In this document: positions 22,961 through 34,185 of the stretch, piece by piece
How the letters are laid out: each line of letters opens with the position of its first letter
Position numbering within the stretch: position 1 is the first letter of the stretch
Origin: Adiantum capillus-veneris
Lineage: Eukaryota > Streptophyta > Polypodiopsida > Polypodiales > Pteridaceae
Direction: 5' to 3'
Length of the DNA stretch: 64,000 nucleotides
NCBI GenBank assembly: GCA_014529385.2
Contig: CM043958.1
Location: 89,923,025-89,987,024, forward strand
Program-made: the position numbers and the translations under genes
The notes under the pieces: generated by a model
Told to the model about the DNA's origin: nothing
Databases searched by the model: none
The model's input: only the letters and a program-made list of their open reading frames with translations

Positions 22961-23170
22961 CTAGATAAGAACCTTGGGAGTGCCGGTAAGGTCACACCAC
23001 TCGCTATAGACAGCGTACGTTGTCCTTAGGGCGAGTTGAGTGGCAGAGGCCATTTCAACAAGATGGTTACGCACCCAAGAGTGCATGGCTATATACCTCA
23101 AGGATTTTCTCCTCATAGCATCCTCGTTGGGCAGTTTAGGTGCCCATTTGAGAGCTATTCTTTCATTCAT
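22961..23170 (-). CDS. Unknown 69-codon frame
   Basis: A short minus-strand frame upstream (in minus orientation) of the 232-codon frame. It contains L-R-T-T-Y-A-V-Y-S-E-W-C-D-L-T-G-T-P. No family recognised. Confidence 0.15.
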   Translation of the reverse strand: MNERIALKWAPKLPNEDAMRRKSLRYIAMHSWVRNHLVEMASATQLALRTTYAVYSEWCDLTGTPKVLI

Positions 23171-23190
23171 TAATCAACCTTTTGTATTTT

Positions 23191-23191
<1 letters not shown>

Positions 23192-23222
<31 letters not shown>
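23192..23222. repeat. Homopolymer C31
   Basis: An uninterrupted run of about 31 C, followed by TCCTCTTT. Such a long C/G homopolymer is rare. Its length may be uncertain for technical reasons. Confidence 0.9.
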
Positions 23223-23225
<3 letters not shown>

Positions 23226-23359
23226 TCTTTATATGGTTACAATACTAAAGGGGGGGAGGACACAAGAGGCACTGAGCATGAAGGCACCGAGGCCTTCACC
23301 AGGAGGAAACTTTGGAAAGGGGTTGGTAGAGGCCCACGCCCCCCTTTTCCCCGGAATAT

Positions 23360-23928
23360 ACAATCCACAACTGCATTTGCAAAAATTTTCCCACATTTGT
23401 CATATAAATTGAGCTTATACAGCCCACAACATAAAATACCAGATGCAACAATTTCATCACCAAAATTGAGATCATGTACTCTACATCTACCATCCACAAA
23501 TTTGACTACAAGTCCAAGTCTAGCAAGTGCATTCTTGATCCCAGGTACATACAATGCATCAACAAGTGTGAATGAACTACCATTTGCAATAGTAAGCACA
23601 ATCTTTTCAGCTCCCTTGACTAAATAAGAGGCATTGTTAGCACAAGTGACTGAATTCCCATGAGGGACATCCTTGAGGCAGGTAAACCAGTCACGATGAG
23701 AGGTAATATGCTTTGTAGCACCACTATCAAAGTACCACACTTGAGAATTTGCAACAACTGACAAACATGCATCATGGACATTAGGATCATAAGTGCACTA
23801 CTCTGCACTAAAAGCCCATTCTGCATCAACATCAACATCATAGTCTCCTTTCACAGAAGACTCAACAATAGCTGCATTTGTAGTGGAACCAATCTCTTCC
23901 TTCTTAGTCTCTTTGGCCTTCAACTTAG
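23360..23928 (-). pseudogene. Copia-A2 gag end and aspartic protease
   Basis: The minus frame contains K-L-K-A-K-E-T-K-K-E-E-I-G-S (the linker after the zinc knuckle, as in Copia-A1), then V-W-Y-F-D-S-G-A-T-K-H-I-T-S with the catalytic aspartate, and Y-V-P-G-I-K. A short deletion after P-G-I-K removes the usual N-L-L-S-V. A stop near 23,803 splits it. Similarity to the family ends near 23,360; codons beyond that in the same frame are flank. Confidence 0.82.
23924..23928. repeat. Target-site duplication of Copia-B, left copy (CTTAG)
   Basis: CTTAG precedes the TG of the left LTR and recurs after the right LTR at 29,808-29,812 and again at 29,873-29,877. Confidence 0.85.
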
Positions 23929-24097
23929 TGAAGGAGAGGAGCCAAGAGCACAACAGAAGAGGCAGAGGAATACGCACACACACTCACACACACACAAACC
24001 ACCGTAGCCTCACACACAAGTTAGAGGGGGAGAGCCAACACACACACACACTCACACACAAGTTAGAGGGGGAGAGCACAACGGAAGAGGAAGAGGA

Positions 24098-24131
<34 letters not shown>

Positions 24132-24324
24132 CACCGTAGCCTCACACACAAGTTAGAGAGGGAGAGACAACACACACTTTGTGCCCCCTTTCTTTCTTCT
24201 CTATCTTATGCACTAAGGCACAATACAATTTGTACTTAGTGTTAATGGCTCACACAAGTGTATAGCTATACACTTAGGGCTAGTAGCAGTTAGTGATGGA
24301 CGGTCGGCCACCATCAAACTAACA
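23929..24324 (-). repeat. Copia-B 3' LTR (396 bp)
   Basis: It runs from TGAAGGAGAGGA to ACTAACA. It is 130 bp longer than the other LTR because a block beginning near CACACAAGTTAGAGGGGGAGAG and its CA-rich neighbours has been repeated up to three times. Confidence 0.88.
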
Positions 24325-24335
24325 TTCTCCCACTT
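24325..24335 (-). promoter_or_regulatory. Copia-B polypurine tract
   Basis: On the minus strand AAGTGGGAGAA directly precedes the LTR start TGTTAG, the normal site for plus-strand priming in copia elements. Confidence 0.85.
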
Positions 24336-24379
24336 GATGGCCAATGTGAGAGACTACAAGAATGGAAGAGAACCACTCT

Positions 24380-25229
24380 TCACCCAATGCCCATTAACTC
24401 ATGAAAATGGTGAAACTGATGGCTGGAGAGACTTTTAGTGAGTGCATCCGTTGTGTTCTCTGATGTAGAAATCTTCACTAAATCAAGGCTCTTGTTTTCC
24501 AGACAATCACGATTGAAGTGATAACACACATCAATGTGTTCTGTTCTAGAATGAAACACTCGATTGTTAGCCAAGGCAATAGCACTCTGACTATCACAAT
24601 GAAGAAGTGTTGTAAACTGCTCCAATCCAAGATCTTTCACTAGGTGAGAAATACAAATAGCTTCTTTGCATGCCTCACTCAATGCAACATACTATGCCTC
24701 TGTGGTAGAAATGGATGTACAATATTGAAATAGCAAAACCAGCAAATGTGTAAATCCAACTTGTTGTTGATTTAAGATTATCAACATAGCTTGCATAATC
24801 ATTGTCTACATATCCCTCAATGGATGACTCCCCACAACCATACCATAACTGCCTATCTACAGTGCCACTCAAGTATCTGAGAATATTTGACTTGACAGCA
24901 TCCCAATGCTCTTTACCAGGGTTAGACATAAATCTACTAACAACTCCCACTGCATGTGCAATGTCAGGTCTTGTAGCCACCATGGCATACATGAGACTAC
25001 CACCAGTTGAAGCATAAGGAACCTTAGCCATTGTAGTTTTTTCCTCAGAAGATTTTGCACAGTCGTTCTTGCTCAGTTTCAAATATGCAGGCAATGGAGT
25101 CCTCAAAGCCTTCCCCTTCTGCATGTTGAAACGATTAAGAACCTTGTGCATATACTCTTTTTGAGAAAGGTACAATAACCTCTTCTTACTGTCACAAGTA
25201 ATGCGCACCCAAATTGTGATTGGCTTCAC
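24380..25229 (-). pseudogene. Copia-B RT C-terminus and RNase H
   Basis: 25,229-24,675 contains Y-M-H-K-V-L-N-R-F-N-M, then G-S-L-M-Y-A-M-V-A-T-R-P-D-I-A-H-A-V-G and L-R-Y-L-S-G-T, the conserved region linking RT and RNase H. 24,682-24,380 gives E-A-I-C-I-S-H-L, H-C-D-S-Q-S-A-I-A-L-A and H-I-D-V-C-Y-H-F, covering the RNase H active-site Asp and the C-terminal region. A frameshift or stop near 24,680 separates them. Confidence 0.88.
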
Positions 25230-25873
25230 CCAAATCTTTCATGTCAAATTGACTTTTCAGCCTGGTTTTCAAGTCATCAATGTCCTTCTTGGAATGACCA
25301 GCAATAAGCATGTCATCTACATAAAGGATAATCATAATAAGGTGTCCATTGGGTTGTCTTTTCACGTAAATACATGGATCCTCATTACTGTGCTTATAGC
25401 CTAGGGAACGCATAAATGCATCAAACTTTTGATACCATTGTCTGCATGATTTCTTCAAGCCATAGAGACTTTTCAAAAGCTTACAACCAAATGTTCCGTG
25501 CCCTTTAGCAAAAACTTTTAGGTTGTTGCATATAGATCTCTTCCTTGAGATCACCATGTAAGAAAGCTGTAATGACATCCATTTGATCAAGCTCCATATC
25601 TTCAGTGGAAATTAAAGCAAGCAACATTCTCAGTGTGGTCATCTTGACCACTGGAGAAAAGATTTCCTAGAAATCAACACCATATTCTTTCTTGAAACCT
25701 TTGGCCACTAAACGAGCTTTGTAATTGTCAATCTTCTTCTTGTAAACCCATTTACAAGGCAATGCTTTCCTACCTTTTGGCAATGGAACAACTTCCCATG
25801 TTTTGTTCTTTGCAATACTGGACAGCTTCCTCTTCATAGCATGTTCCCACTGAACCTTATCATTGGCTAGCAT
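25192..25873 (-). pseudogene. Copia-B reverse transcriptase core
   Basis: 25,873-25,667 holds N-K-T-W-E-V-V-P-L-P, C-K-W-V-Y-K and A-R-L-V-A-K-G. After a broken stretch, 25,590-25,192 holds K-S-L-Y-G-L-K-K-S, then L-Y-V-D-D-M-L-I-A-G, with the catalytic Y-V-D-D intact, then F-D-M-K-D-L-G-E. The motif A aspartate region lies in the interrupted stretch around 25,600-25,660. Confidence 0.9.
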
Positions 25874-26108
25874 AGCCTCTTTCTAACAAGAAGGCTCACC
25901 ACTATCTACCAGCAAAACAAAATCCACGCTCGGAACAAAACCTTTTGGCATATGTGAGACTCTTTCAGATCTCCGCGGGCTGATCAGAACTTGTACTAGC
26001 CTGTGTAGTAAGTGGCTTGGGAGCTGTCTGGACAATCTAAACAGGAGGTGATACATCAAAAAATGTCCCTTTCCAGAATTCAACCTCTTTCACTAGCTGT
26101 CTATGCAT

Positions 26109-26907
26109 CTAAGTCTCATTAAAGACAACATCACTGCTACAGATCACTGATCGACTTTCCGGATCCCATAAACGATAGCCAAATTGACCATCTACACCAT
26201 AGCCAATGAAGATGCATTTCCTGGACTTAGGATCTAGCTTAGCACGCAACTCCTTGGGTACATGTGCATAAGCTTCACAGCCAAATGTGCGGGATTTTTC
26301 ACTAGACAATTTATGTCCTGACCATAACTCCAAAGGTACACAAAACTGTAATGAAGCATGTGGTGATCTATTGATCACGTACATGGCTATGTATAACGCT
26401 TCAACCCAAAATGCTTGCAGTAAATTAGCTTATGATAGCATAGACATAATCACTCTTGGATGGTCCTATTCATTTTTTCTACAATACCATTTTGTGCAGG
26501 GGTATAAGGAGCTGTAAACTCTCGCTTAATTCCCCTACTTGACCAGGAGTCTGAAACTCTTCGGAGACATATTCTCTACCATTGTCTCAACGTAAAGCTT
26601 TCAACTTATGTTCAGACTGAGTTTCAACACTAGATAAGAACTTCTTGAAGCAAGAAAAGGTCTCATCTTTAGACTTCATGGCATAGACCCAAACATGTCG
26701 TGTTGCATCATCACTGAATGTAACATAACAGGACACACCACCATGGGATATAGAAGGCATAGGCCCACATAAATCACTATGCACAAGCTCTAAGGGTTTT
26801 CTTTCTTTGTCAAAAGAATGTGTACGACATGCCCATGTTTGCTTTTCATGTTGACAGTGCTCACAAAAGGGAAAATCAAAAAATGACAAAGACGGTAAGT
26901 AGCCCAA
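26109..26907 (-). pseudogene. Copia-B integrase
   Basis: 26,907-26,587 contains C-E-H-C-Q-H-E-K-Q, L-V-H-S-D-L-C-G-P-M and Y-V-T-F-S-D-D-A-T-R, comprising the first two catalytic-core aspartates. 26,384-26,109 contains Y-V-I-N-R-S-P, F-G-C-E-A-Y-A-H-V-P and C-I-F-I-G-Y, the typical C-terminal half. The glutamate segment lies in the broken part around 26,400-26,580. Confidence 0.88.
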
Positions 26908-27450
26908 ACGAGAGAGTCTCCATTCCCTTCTTTGACATATGTCCTAACCGGCTATGCCACAAAGCAACAGTTGGCAGCTCGGTTACAAAAAGAACATTGT
27001 TTTCATCAGATACATAAAGAGGATAAAGTGAACCAACTTTAGAACCATGGGCTATAATAAGATGACCCTTCACAACACGCCAAGACTGCTGATAAAAAGT
27101 GACTTTGTAACCCAAGTCATCAAGATGTCCAACCAAAATAAGATTGTGTGTCAAGGCTGGAACATGACGCACATTATAATTGATAAACTTCATTCCATTT
27201 TCCATAACCATGGCAATATCACCTACGCCAACAATGTCACAATAGTAACTATCACCAAGTGTAACAGAGTCAATGGTTGCCTCGCATGTAGCAAACCAAG
27301 GCTATGAGGTGTGACATGCAACGAAGCACCCGAATCAAGAATGGATTTATGGGATACTTCACCACTAACAAAGAGTTCAACTGGCATAGAACTCTGCAAA
27401 GATAGAGTTTCATGTGCATCATAAAAGACATCATTATTTTCAGCAACATA
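26876..27450 (-). pseudogene. Copia-B protease and GAG-pre-integrase
   Basis: Near 27,320-27,350 the minus strand reads I-L-D-S-G-A-S-L-H-V-T-P, the protease active site. 27,211-26,876 reads V-R-H-V-P-A-L-T-H-N-L-I-L-V-G-H-L and later L-W-H-S-R-L-G-H-M-S-K-K-G-M, the GAG-pre-integrase histidine motif. Frames change between them. Confidence 0.86.
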
Positions 27451-27458
27451 TTAATGTC

Positions 27459-28362
27459 TCACGCATCACTGTCATCAAGAACTATCTTCAAGTCTTCAAT
27501 CTTAACCGAACTCTTTGGTTTCTCCTCTTTATCATCATGATCTTTGCCTTTACCTTTACCCTTCTCTTTGTCACGCTTCCAACCATAAAAATCCTTCTTT
27601 ATGTGACCAAACTTATCACAATAATGGCATTGAACATTGCGACCACCACGAGACTTTGATCTACCCTTTGATGCATCTCTATTGCTCTCTTTCTTGGACT
27701 CATGTTGTGAAGAACGACCCTTACGTTGCTTATCATCCCTTTGCACATAATGAGCTTCGCCATAATGCGAGCTGTCATGGTCTTTTGATGCATCTCCTCT
27801 GACAAAAGTGCACTAGTAGCATCATTGTATTTTAGCGTACCATTAGGAGCAGAGTTACTAACAGCTGTACAAAAGATATCCCAAGAGGGTGGCAACGAAC
27901 AAAGCAAAAAGATTGCTTTCATCTCATCATCAATGGTCATGCGTTGTGCACAAATCTGGGCAAAAAGAGAATCAAAATCATTGATATGGCTGGCAACACT
28001 AGCTGACTCCTTCATACAAAGGTTGAAAAGTTTTCGCATCAGGAAAACCTTATTGCTAGATGTATCCTTTTTGTAAGTGTCGCATAATTTTTTCCATAAA
28101 GCATGAGCAGTCTCCTATTCTAACACTAAAAAGTACACCGACTCACCAAGGTGCAGTCTATAATCGTAGGCCTGCATAGCTCATCAGGCTCCTCCCACTG
28201 AAACTGAGTCATGTGCATATCTTCAGTTCTAGCGGCATAGGAAATAGGCAACTTTTGCTTCTTTTGGACAAGCACATCATGCGTTTGGTTCTTCCAAAAC
28301 TGAAAATTAGTGCCATCAAACTTCTTTATGTCATAAATGTCACGGTCTTTGCTAGTAGACAT
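27459..28362 (-). pseudogene. Copia-B gag
   Basis: The start ATG lies at 28,362, followed by I-K-K-F-D-G-T-N-F-Q-F-W-K, the usual N-terminus of copia gag. 28,039-27,825 covers the UBN2-type central domain (V-A-S-H-I-N-D-F, L-L-C-S-L-P-P-S-W). 27,746-27,459 has a zinc knuckle C-H-Y-C-D-K-F-G-H-I-K-K-D-F in which the last cysteine is replaced by F, followed by Lys/Gly-rich sequence. Frameshifts occur near 28,100 and 27,750. Confidence 0.87.
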
Positions 28363-29541
28363 GGTGACAAAACTACTAAAAGATTTTGGGAAAATTTTGG
28401 CATAGTATCCTTTGTATTTGGGACTATGTCATCCAAAAATGAGACAAAATGACCAAGTATGTCACTCACAAAGCATGAAAGAGGGAAATCCCTCTCAAAA
28501 GCACACTGTATAGAGACCAACTGAGGCATATAAACTATCAAACTGACCATAAACCGCCAACTTAGTATCAAAGCACCTATACCACTCTATAGATGTCCTA
28601 TGGCAAGGCCTCGTAAGGGATGCTCCAGCTACCTGTATCACGGAAGGTATCTCCACATTTGAGAATACCCCAGCTCAATCAAAACCTCACACTATCGACC
28701 CTCAACAACTTAGGTTATGCAGAAAAATGTATATTCAAGTCTCAGAAATGGCTATCATTTGGACCAAGTCTTGGAAATGGTCGAGACTGCCGTACTAGCC
28801 AAAAGATGGCTCCACAAAAGCGTACAATGGCAATAACCATAAAGACGTAAAAATCTGTCATGACGCTCAAATAGGCACCAAAAGCATGTGCATGCAAAGA
28901 AATATCCATGTGGGGAGTCAAACGGCTCTCAAAAGAGCTCAAACACTGTCAAAAGGGCCAACATATGAATGTACGAATAAAAAAATTACTCCCACTGGAA
29001 CTAGAATATCGCAAGCACTAAAACTTGTAGCATGTGAGTTGATGCCGATGCTGTAGCAGAAGCCAAGATTGAGGACGAGAAGCACAGACAAAGCTAACCA
29101 AGGTGTTCTATGTACCTATACATGTACCTATATATGTAATTGTAGTCGAAGAAGACAATGCCGTCAAATTCCCACTCTATGTGTGTGTATGAGGCCACTC
29201 TGAAAAATTCTACACACTCCCGAATGAGCCGTGTCTCTCAAGGGGCTCTCATAGGATGGAAGAGACTACAACAATGGTACCTGTAATGGCTATGGAAGCT
29301 CTGCAACACAAACTACCAAAAGAGTACTGAAAAATGTAGCTCCTGAACTGTAGCTCGAATGTGATTTTTGATGGCATAAATGGCTCCAAAAGGGGGGTAA
29401 AACCTCAGGACACCAAGACACCTGTTGGAAATGCTCTCGGAATGTTGAATTTTCCAATGCCGAAGTCAAAAACCTGTTTGCACTCTTGAAAGTGTGCACA
29501 CGCGGAAGCGATTTTGGAAATGAAACATCTTTGATACTAGA
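28363..29541 (-). other. Copia-B leader, 1.2 kb, with primer-binding site at its edge
   Basis: No coding domain is visible between the gag start and the 5' LTR. At 29,529-29,541 the plus strand reads CTTTGATACTAGA, a mutated complement of the initiator tRNA-Met primer-binding site, adjoining the LTR as expected. The leader is unusually long for copia. Confidence 0.65.
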
Positions 29542-29807
29542 TGAAGGAGAGGATACGAGAGCACAGTGGAAGAGGAAGAGGAATACGCACACACACTCAC
29601 ACATACACCACCATAGCCTCATACACAGGTTGGAGGGGGAGAGCCAACACACATTGTGTGCCCCCTTTCTTTCTTCTCTATCTTATGCACTAAGGCACAA
29701 TACACATTGTACTTAGTGTTAGTGGCTCATACAAGTGTATAGATGTACACTTAGGGTTAGTAGCACTTAGTGATGGATGGCTGGCCACATGGCCATTAAA
29801 CCTAACA
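29542..29807 (-). repeat. Copia-B 5' LTR (266 bp)
   Basis: It runs from TGAAGGAGAGGATACG to CCTAACA. It shares the block CACAACGG/CACAGTGGAAGAGGAAG and TTGTACTTAGTGTTA with the 3' LTR but has only one copy of the CA-rich block. Confidence 0.87.
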
Positions 29808-29888
29808 CTTAGGACATTGCTTGAGTAGCACTTAGTGATGGACGGTCGGCCACATGGCCATTAAACCTAACACTTAGGACATTGCTTG
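29759..29888. repeat. 65-bp tandem duplication across the Copia-B/flank junction
   Basis: 29,759-29,823 and 29,824-29,888 repeat the last ~49 nt of the LTR plus CTTAG and GACATTGCTTG of the flank, with two differences (GATGGATGGCTGG against GATGGACGGTCGG). The duplication must postdate the insertion. Confidence 0.9.
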
Positions 29889-30718
29889 ATCAAGTGATCA
29901 TTAGAGTTACAATAATGGCACCACATCTTCTTTTGACCATTATCACCAAAATTCCCAGAATCTCCAACATTAAAAACATGTGATTTACCACTTGCAGAAG
30001 AACCATGAGAAGTGGCTACATTGCTATTACCATCTTTTCTTTGAGCAGCAATAAAGGCATGTTCAACTACAAGCTGTCTAGTCCTTTTTTTTTGTTGGAA
30101 AGTTACTCTTGCAACAGCAATGTGCATAATGCAATAAACTTGACAACTTCAGGATTTCCTTGGGTCATAAGTCTCCAAGTACTAGCAAAAGAATCTGACA
30201 AAGCATCAAGAACGATCTACACAAGGGAGCTATTAGAAATGACTTCACCTCTGCAAAAATAAGTTTCTCATTGATATCATTGACACCATCAAGGAAAGTG
30301 TCCATGTCATCTTTCTCATGCATAATATTCGGCTCCAACTCTTTATGCAACAATGCAATTTTTGCGACTTGCGTAAAGACCAGCCAGAATATCCCAAGCC
30401 TGTTTTGCAGATTTGTTGAACAAATGTGGAAAGTAATAGTGTGCTTCATAGAAAACACAATCAATGCATGAGCTTGCGCATCTTTTACATCCCAACGAGC
30501 TTGCTCAGCCGTAGGCAAAAAAACTCTAATAGTAGCAACCCTTGCAGACCTGCAACGTCCTCAACTTTGCTTGTATCCTCAGAACCAGGACGTACATCAA
30601 TGCCCTACACAATATTTTAAACTCCTTCAACAAAAGAACATGTTGCATCATATAAGCCCACATAGGGTAATTGTCCCCATCCAATCTATCCTCAGCAGCA
30701 AACATCTTTATGAGCACA
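29878..30718 (-). pseudogene. Copia-A2 gag
   Basis: From 30,718 leftward: K-M-F-A-A-E-D-R-L-D-G-D-N-Y-P-M-W-A-Y-M-M, the family's N-terminal motif; R-W-D-V-K-D-A-Q-A-H-A-L-I-V-F; M-D-T-F-L-D-G-V; and an intact zinc knuckle W-C-H-Y-C-N-S-N-D-H-L-I-K-Q-C (30,127-29,878). The first six codons lie across Copia-C at 36,571-36,585. Several frame changes occur, but this is better preserved than Copia-A1. Confidence 0.85.
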
Positions 30719-30723
30719 TCTAT
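30719..30723. repeat. Target-site duplication of Copia-C, left copy (TCTAT)
   Basis: TCTAT precedes the TG at 30,724 and recurs at 36,566-36,570 directly after the right LTR. The Copia-A2 gag frame is continuous across the insertion when one copy is removed. Confidence 0.9.
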
Positions 30724-30954
30724 TGATAGGTAAAGGCGGTGTGCCTCACCGTGCTTTGCCCGTGTCTACCGACCAGTGTCCCGTCGGCTGCCCATATTTA
30801 TCTCCTTATTCTTTATACATACAAAGAATAAGGAGCTCTCCCTCATTCTCACATTGTGTGCATACAATGATATTTGGGAGCTCCATCCACATCCTGTGTA
30901 CTCTCTCTCTCCCCTTCTCACTCTCCATACACGCACCACATTCGCGCACTCACA

Positions 30955-32650
30955 ATTGGCATCAGAGCTTTGACGACGCGTGCGACGGCTTCCTAGCGAG
31001 ACAAAAGCGACAGAGCTCAGCTCGGGGGAGGTAGATACGGCTCGACGGTGTCAGACCTCAACTTAGGCATGTATATTCAGCTTTTGTAGAGATTGTGTAG
31101 CAAGCCGTTGCTGAATTTTGGAAAAAAAGAGCAGGAACAAGAAGTGTTGCAGCTCGTTTTTGCTGTTTTTGGCTCTCGAAATAGTATTTTTTGTATATCT
31201 CTGTCACATGGAGTTGGATGGATATGATTCAAGCGTTAAGGTTGGGATTTTGGCACATTCTGGATGCGATAGTGATGCCCAGTTTTTGAAATTATGCTCT
31301 AAATTAACAGCAGGTGAAACAGCAACAAGTTTATGTTGCTTTTTTGGATTGAGGTTTTTTGGCATATCTCTCACACCGGAACTCGGATACATGTGATCCA
31401 GGAGTCTACCCTGAGGTTCTGGCACGTTCTAGACGTGTTGGTCACATCACAATTTTGAAATTTTGAGCATTGAATTTTTTTCAGTAGCGTATCAACAATC
31501 TCAACATATCGAGGTTTTTCAATTTGATTCCTACAGTGTAGAGAGTGATGCGGTTTGCATCTTTGGCTATGCATGGCACACTGTGGTGCTATTTAAGAGA
31601 GAGTTCACCTTGTTTTTGTGTATGAAAGCGATGCTTTGGGATGTGACTTTCGGATCGTTACACATTCCGATGCGGTTTTTGCGCATTGTTTGACTGTGTT
31701 GGGCATTTCAAAGAGCTTTTTTTAGCACGGTTTTGTGCAGTTTCATGCTATGTATGCATTAGGCGGATATAGTTTGAGCTAGCCATAGCTCGCAGGTAGC
31801 AAGTTTATAGGTTTTCAATGTTTTTGGACAGGTACACGTCCATAGAGCTACTTAGTCAGGAGTGATAGTAAGGAGTGAGCCAGTTTGCCAGGCTTTTGGC
31901 ATTGCATGTAGACCACTTGTGGTTTTTGCTACTAAACAGTGTCTATTGTCATGCATATTTGGTGATATTTTTTGAGTTTTTGCTCAGTTTTCAAGGGAAA
32001 CTCTGTTGAATTTTTCCCAATATTTCTCACCATGGTTTATGCGTATCCCTAGTTTGCTCTCTAATGGTTTAGTGGTTGAGTTGACTCCCACTCTGGCAGT
32101 TATTTGCAGTTTTTTGGCTTGTGGTTTGTGTTGAGTTTTGACTCATTTTGCAAAGGAAATTATGTTTGTTTTTCCCGTCTTCTCACCATAAAAGTTTTCA
32201 ATGTTATGCCATCTTGTACAATGGTCGATATATTCCCACTTTGACAGTGATCGACTGTTTACTCTCACTTTTGACAGGTTTTGTCAATTTGGGCACGGTT
32301 TGGTGTTCTTGTATCTACTCACAGAGGAGTGAGGATTTTTGTATGCTTGTGTGGCTACAATACAGGCTAGTCAGGTTTCACAAATTTTTTGCAAATTTCT
32401 GCAGGTAGTTTCTCCTGTGGGACGCGTTTTAAGCTAGTTTGCTCTCTACTTGCGTATATGGTTATGCGCTTTACGCTTGATTGAGCAGTTTGTCTCAGTA
32501 TATGCTTGCAAAGTTTGCAAATTGTGGAGTTGTTTTATGCATATGTGAGCATCAATTTTGATGCGATTGATCATGCTTTTGAGCATTGTGTAGTGGTCGT
32601 TACCTCCCACTTTGTTTGCCATAGTTTTGGCATGGATATGGAGACACTTC
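30955..32650 (+). other. Copia-C leader and unrecognised gag region
   Basis: Beyond the primer-binding site the sequence is T-rich with short frames (31118-31396, 31463-31693, 32148-32408) that show no gag domain. It is either a long leader or decayed gag. Confidence 0.5.
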
Positions 32651-32689
32651 AGGTTAGAGGTGGTTCTCGCTCACGATTATGACTGACAT

Positions 32690-33580
32690 GTTGGCACTAC
32701 GGCCACGATGGGCATATTAGGCATCATTGCTTCAGGTGTATGAGTCAGCAGAAGAGGCAGATGCAAGGTGCTACTATGAGGACAAATGCTAGAGAGTATG
32801 CATGTGACAGGCATGTCACTTTTGAGTCTAGCTTGCCTTCAGACTATTTTTTGTCTTGGGATAGCACATTGTCTACACATTTTCTACTAGATGAGCATGT
32901 AGTTTTCACGTGACACCATGTCGTGATTTGTGTTGCTCTTTCGGTGTGTGCAGTTTGCTAATGGTTCAACATATGACATAGAGAGTGCTGGAGATGTATG
33001 TATGTCTTTACCTAGTGGTGCATTGCTAATGGTTCAACATATGACATAGAGAGTGCTGGAGATGTATGTATGTCCTTAACTAGTGGTGCATTGCTTACGC
33101 TATGAGATGTATGTTATGTAGTAGGACTCAGCCACAGTCTCATTTCAGTGCATCAATTGCAAAGTAGCGAACATTGTGTACTGCTTGGAGAGCTGTCATT
33201 TCATATGCATAGGGGATCTCTGGTCTAGTATACCCTTTGCACATTTCTAACACACGAGTGGTGTAGTCTCTTTGTATTTGCAGCCATGTTTGGAGCGAGA
33301 GACGAGGCCTGTCTCTTTTGCGGATGTGTTGCATGGAGAGCAGGTTGTGCATTTATCTTGTGGTGACGTTCACACAGACAGTGGTATCTCTTGGGATGCA
33401 CAGCTTGGTCAGTCATCGGTTGAGGTGACATCAATTGAGCCAGAGACGATGCATTGTTCTATGATGCATCTGATACGTTTGAGGGCAGTGTCCTTCAGAC
33501 ATCTGTGTGTGATTGCAATGGTGTTGATTTTTTGGTTTTGCAGTCATTCTCAGCAGATATGCCCTTTCGAGACGATGTTG
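32690..33580 (+). pseudogene. Copia-C zinc knuckle, protease and GAG-pre-integrase remnants
   Basis: Near 32,690 the sequence reads W-H-Y-G-H-D-G-H-I-R-H-H-C-F, a zinc knuckle with the first two cysteines mutated. From 32,800 follows a protease-like stretch (T-H-F-L-L-D-E-H-V) and N-G-S-T-Y-D-I-E-S-A-G-D-V, then V-V-G-L-S-H-S-L-I-S-V-H-Q-L, the copia protease C-terminal pattern. The catalytic D-S-x-x-x-H appears altered. A 69-nt in-frame duplication lies inside it. Confidence 0.7.
32954..33091 (+). repeat. 69-nt tandem duplication inside Copia-C protease
   Basis: Units start at 32,954 and 33,023 with TTGCTAATGGTTCAACATAT. They differ at two or so positions. The period is 23 codons, so the reading frame is kept. 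Confidence 0.92.
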
Positions 33581-33581
33581 A

Positions 33582-33810
33582 TGTAAATGAAGCCTATGGT
33601 AGGTGGTGTCGTGCAACCATGGCAAGGTGCAGGTGCAGCAAAGAACCGATAGCGAGAGAGGAGAGAAAATTCGATACTCAATCGGAAAATCACGCTATGA
33701 TAGATTGATTAAAATCCTCTTTACATATAAAGGGTGAACTTGCCATGCAAACTCCATGCAAATTGAATTGCCTGCTATAAGCTATGCCCACAGGCTTGCC
33801 ATACCTAACA
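33582..33810 (-). repeat. LTR (3') of the gag-only element
   Basis: 229 bp, matching 35,701-35,931 with scattered substitutions. It contains CACGCTATGATAGATTGATTAAAA and an AT-rich TACATATAAAGG that could serve as a TATA region on the other strand. Confidence 0.9.
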
Positions 33811-34185
33811 ATCCCTCCCTCAAGCCCAAACTAGACAGACCCTTTCATGATATCTCGAGTTTTTGGTATACTCAGCAACCGTGAGTTTTAGGTTCTCTCA
33901 CAACCAAGGATTTCTGGTGTATCCATAACCTGGTGCTATGATAAAAACCCCCTTAAACATATAGGGTGTAGGTCAAAAAATTAGCTACCAATAAATGGAG
34001 TTTTTGGTTCACTGCCAAACCTTGGGTTTAAGGTGTACCCAATAACCTCATGAGAAGCGATAACAAAATAGGACTTGAGAACAAAAAATTGATAATTTGG
34101 GAGGTCTTACCACTCATGTGTGGCAGTGTCTATAGCCTATACAAATTATTTTGACTAAAAAACAAAAACCATGAAAAGAGTTGAA

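Larger units (their letters stand above)
20166..23190. other. 3-kb stretch of unknown origin
   Basis: It replaces the ends of Copia-A1 (left) and Copia-A2 (right). It is more GC-rich than its neighbours and has its longer frames on the minus strand (21033-21488, 21973-22671, 22961-23170), suggesting a minus-oriented element. I find no RT, integrase, transposase or LTR terminus, so I cannot classify it. Confidence 0.4.
23929..29872 (-). mobile_element. Copia-B: near full-length, degenerate copia element
   Basis: LTRs lie at 23,929-24,324 (3') and 29,542-29,807 (5'), with a polypurine tract and a primer-binding site in the correct places. Gag, protease, integrase, RT and RNase H are all recognisable on the minus strand. 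The family is distinct from Copia-A/C. It is inserted in the zinc-knuckle/protease linker of Copia-A2 with target duplication CTTAG. Stops and shifts in every domain make it non-functional. Confidence 0.9.
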
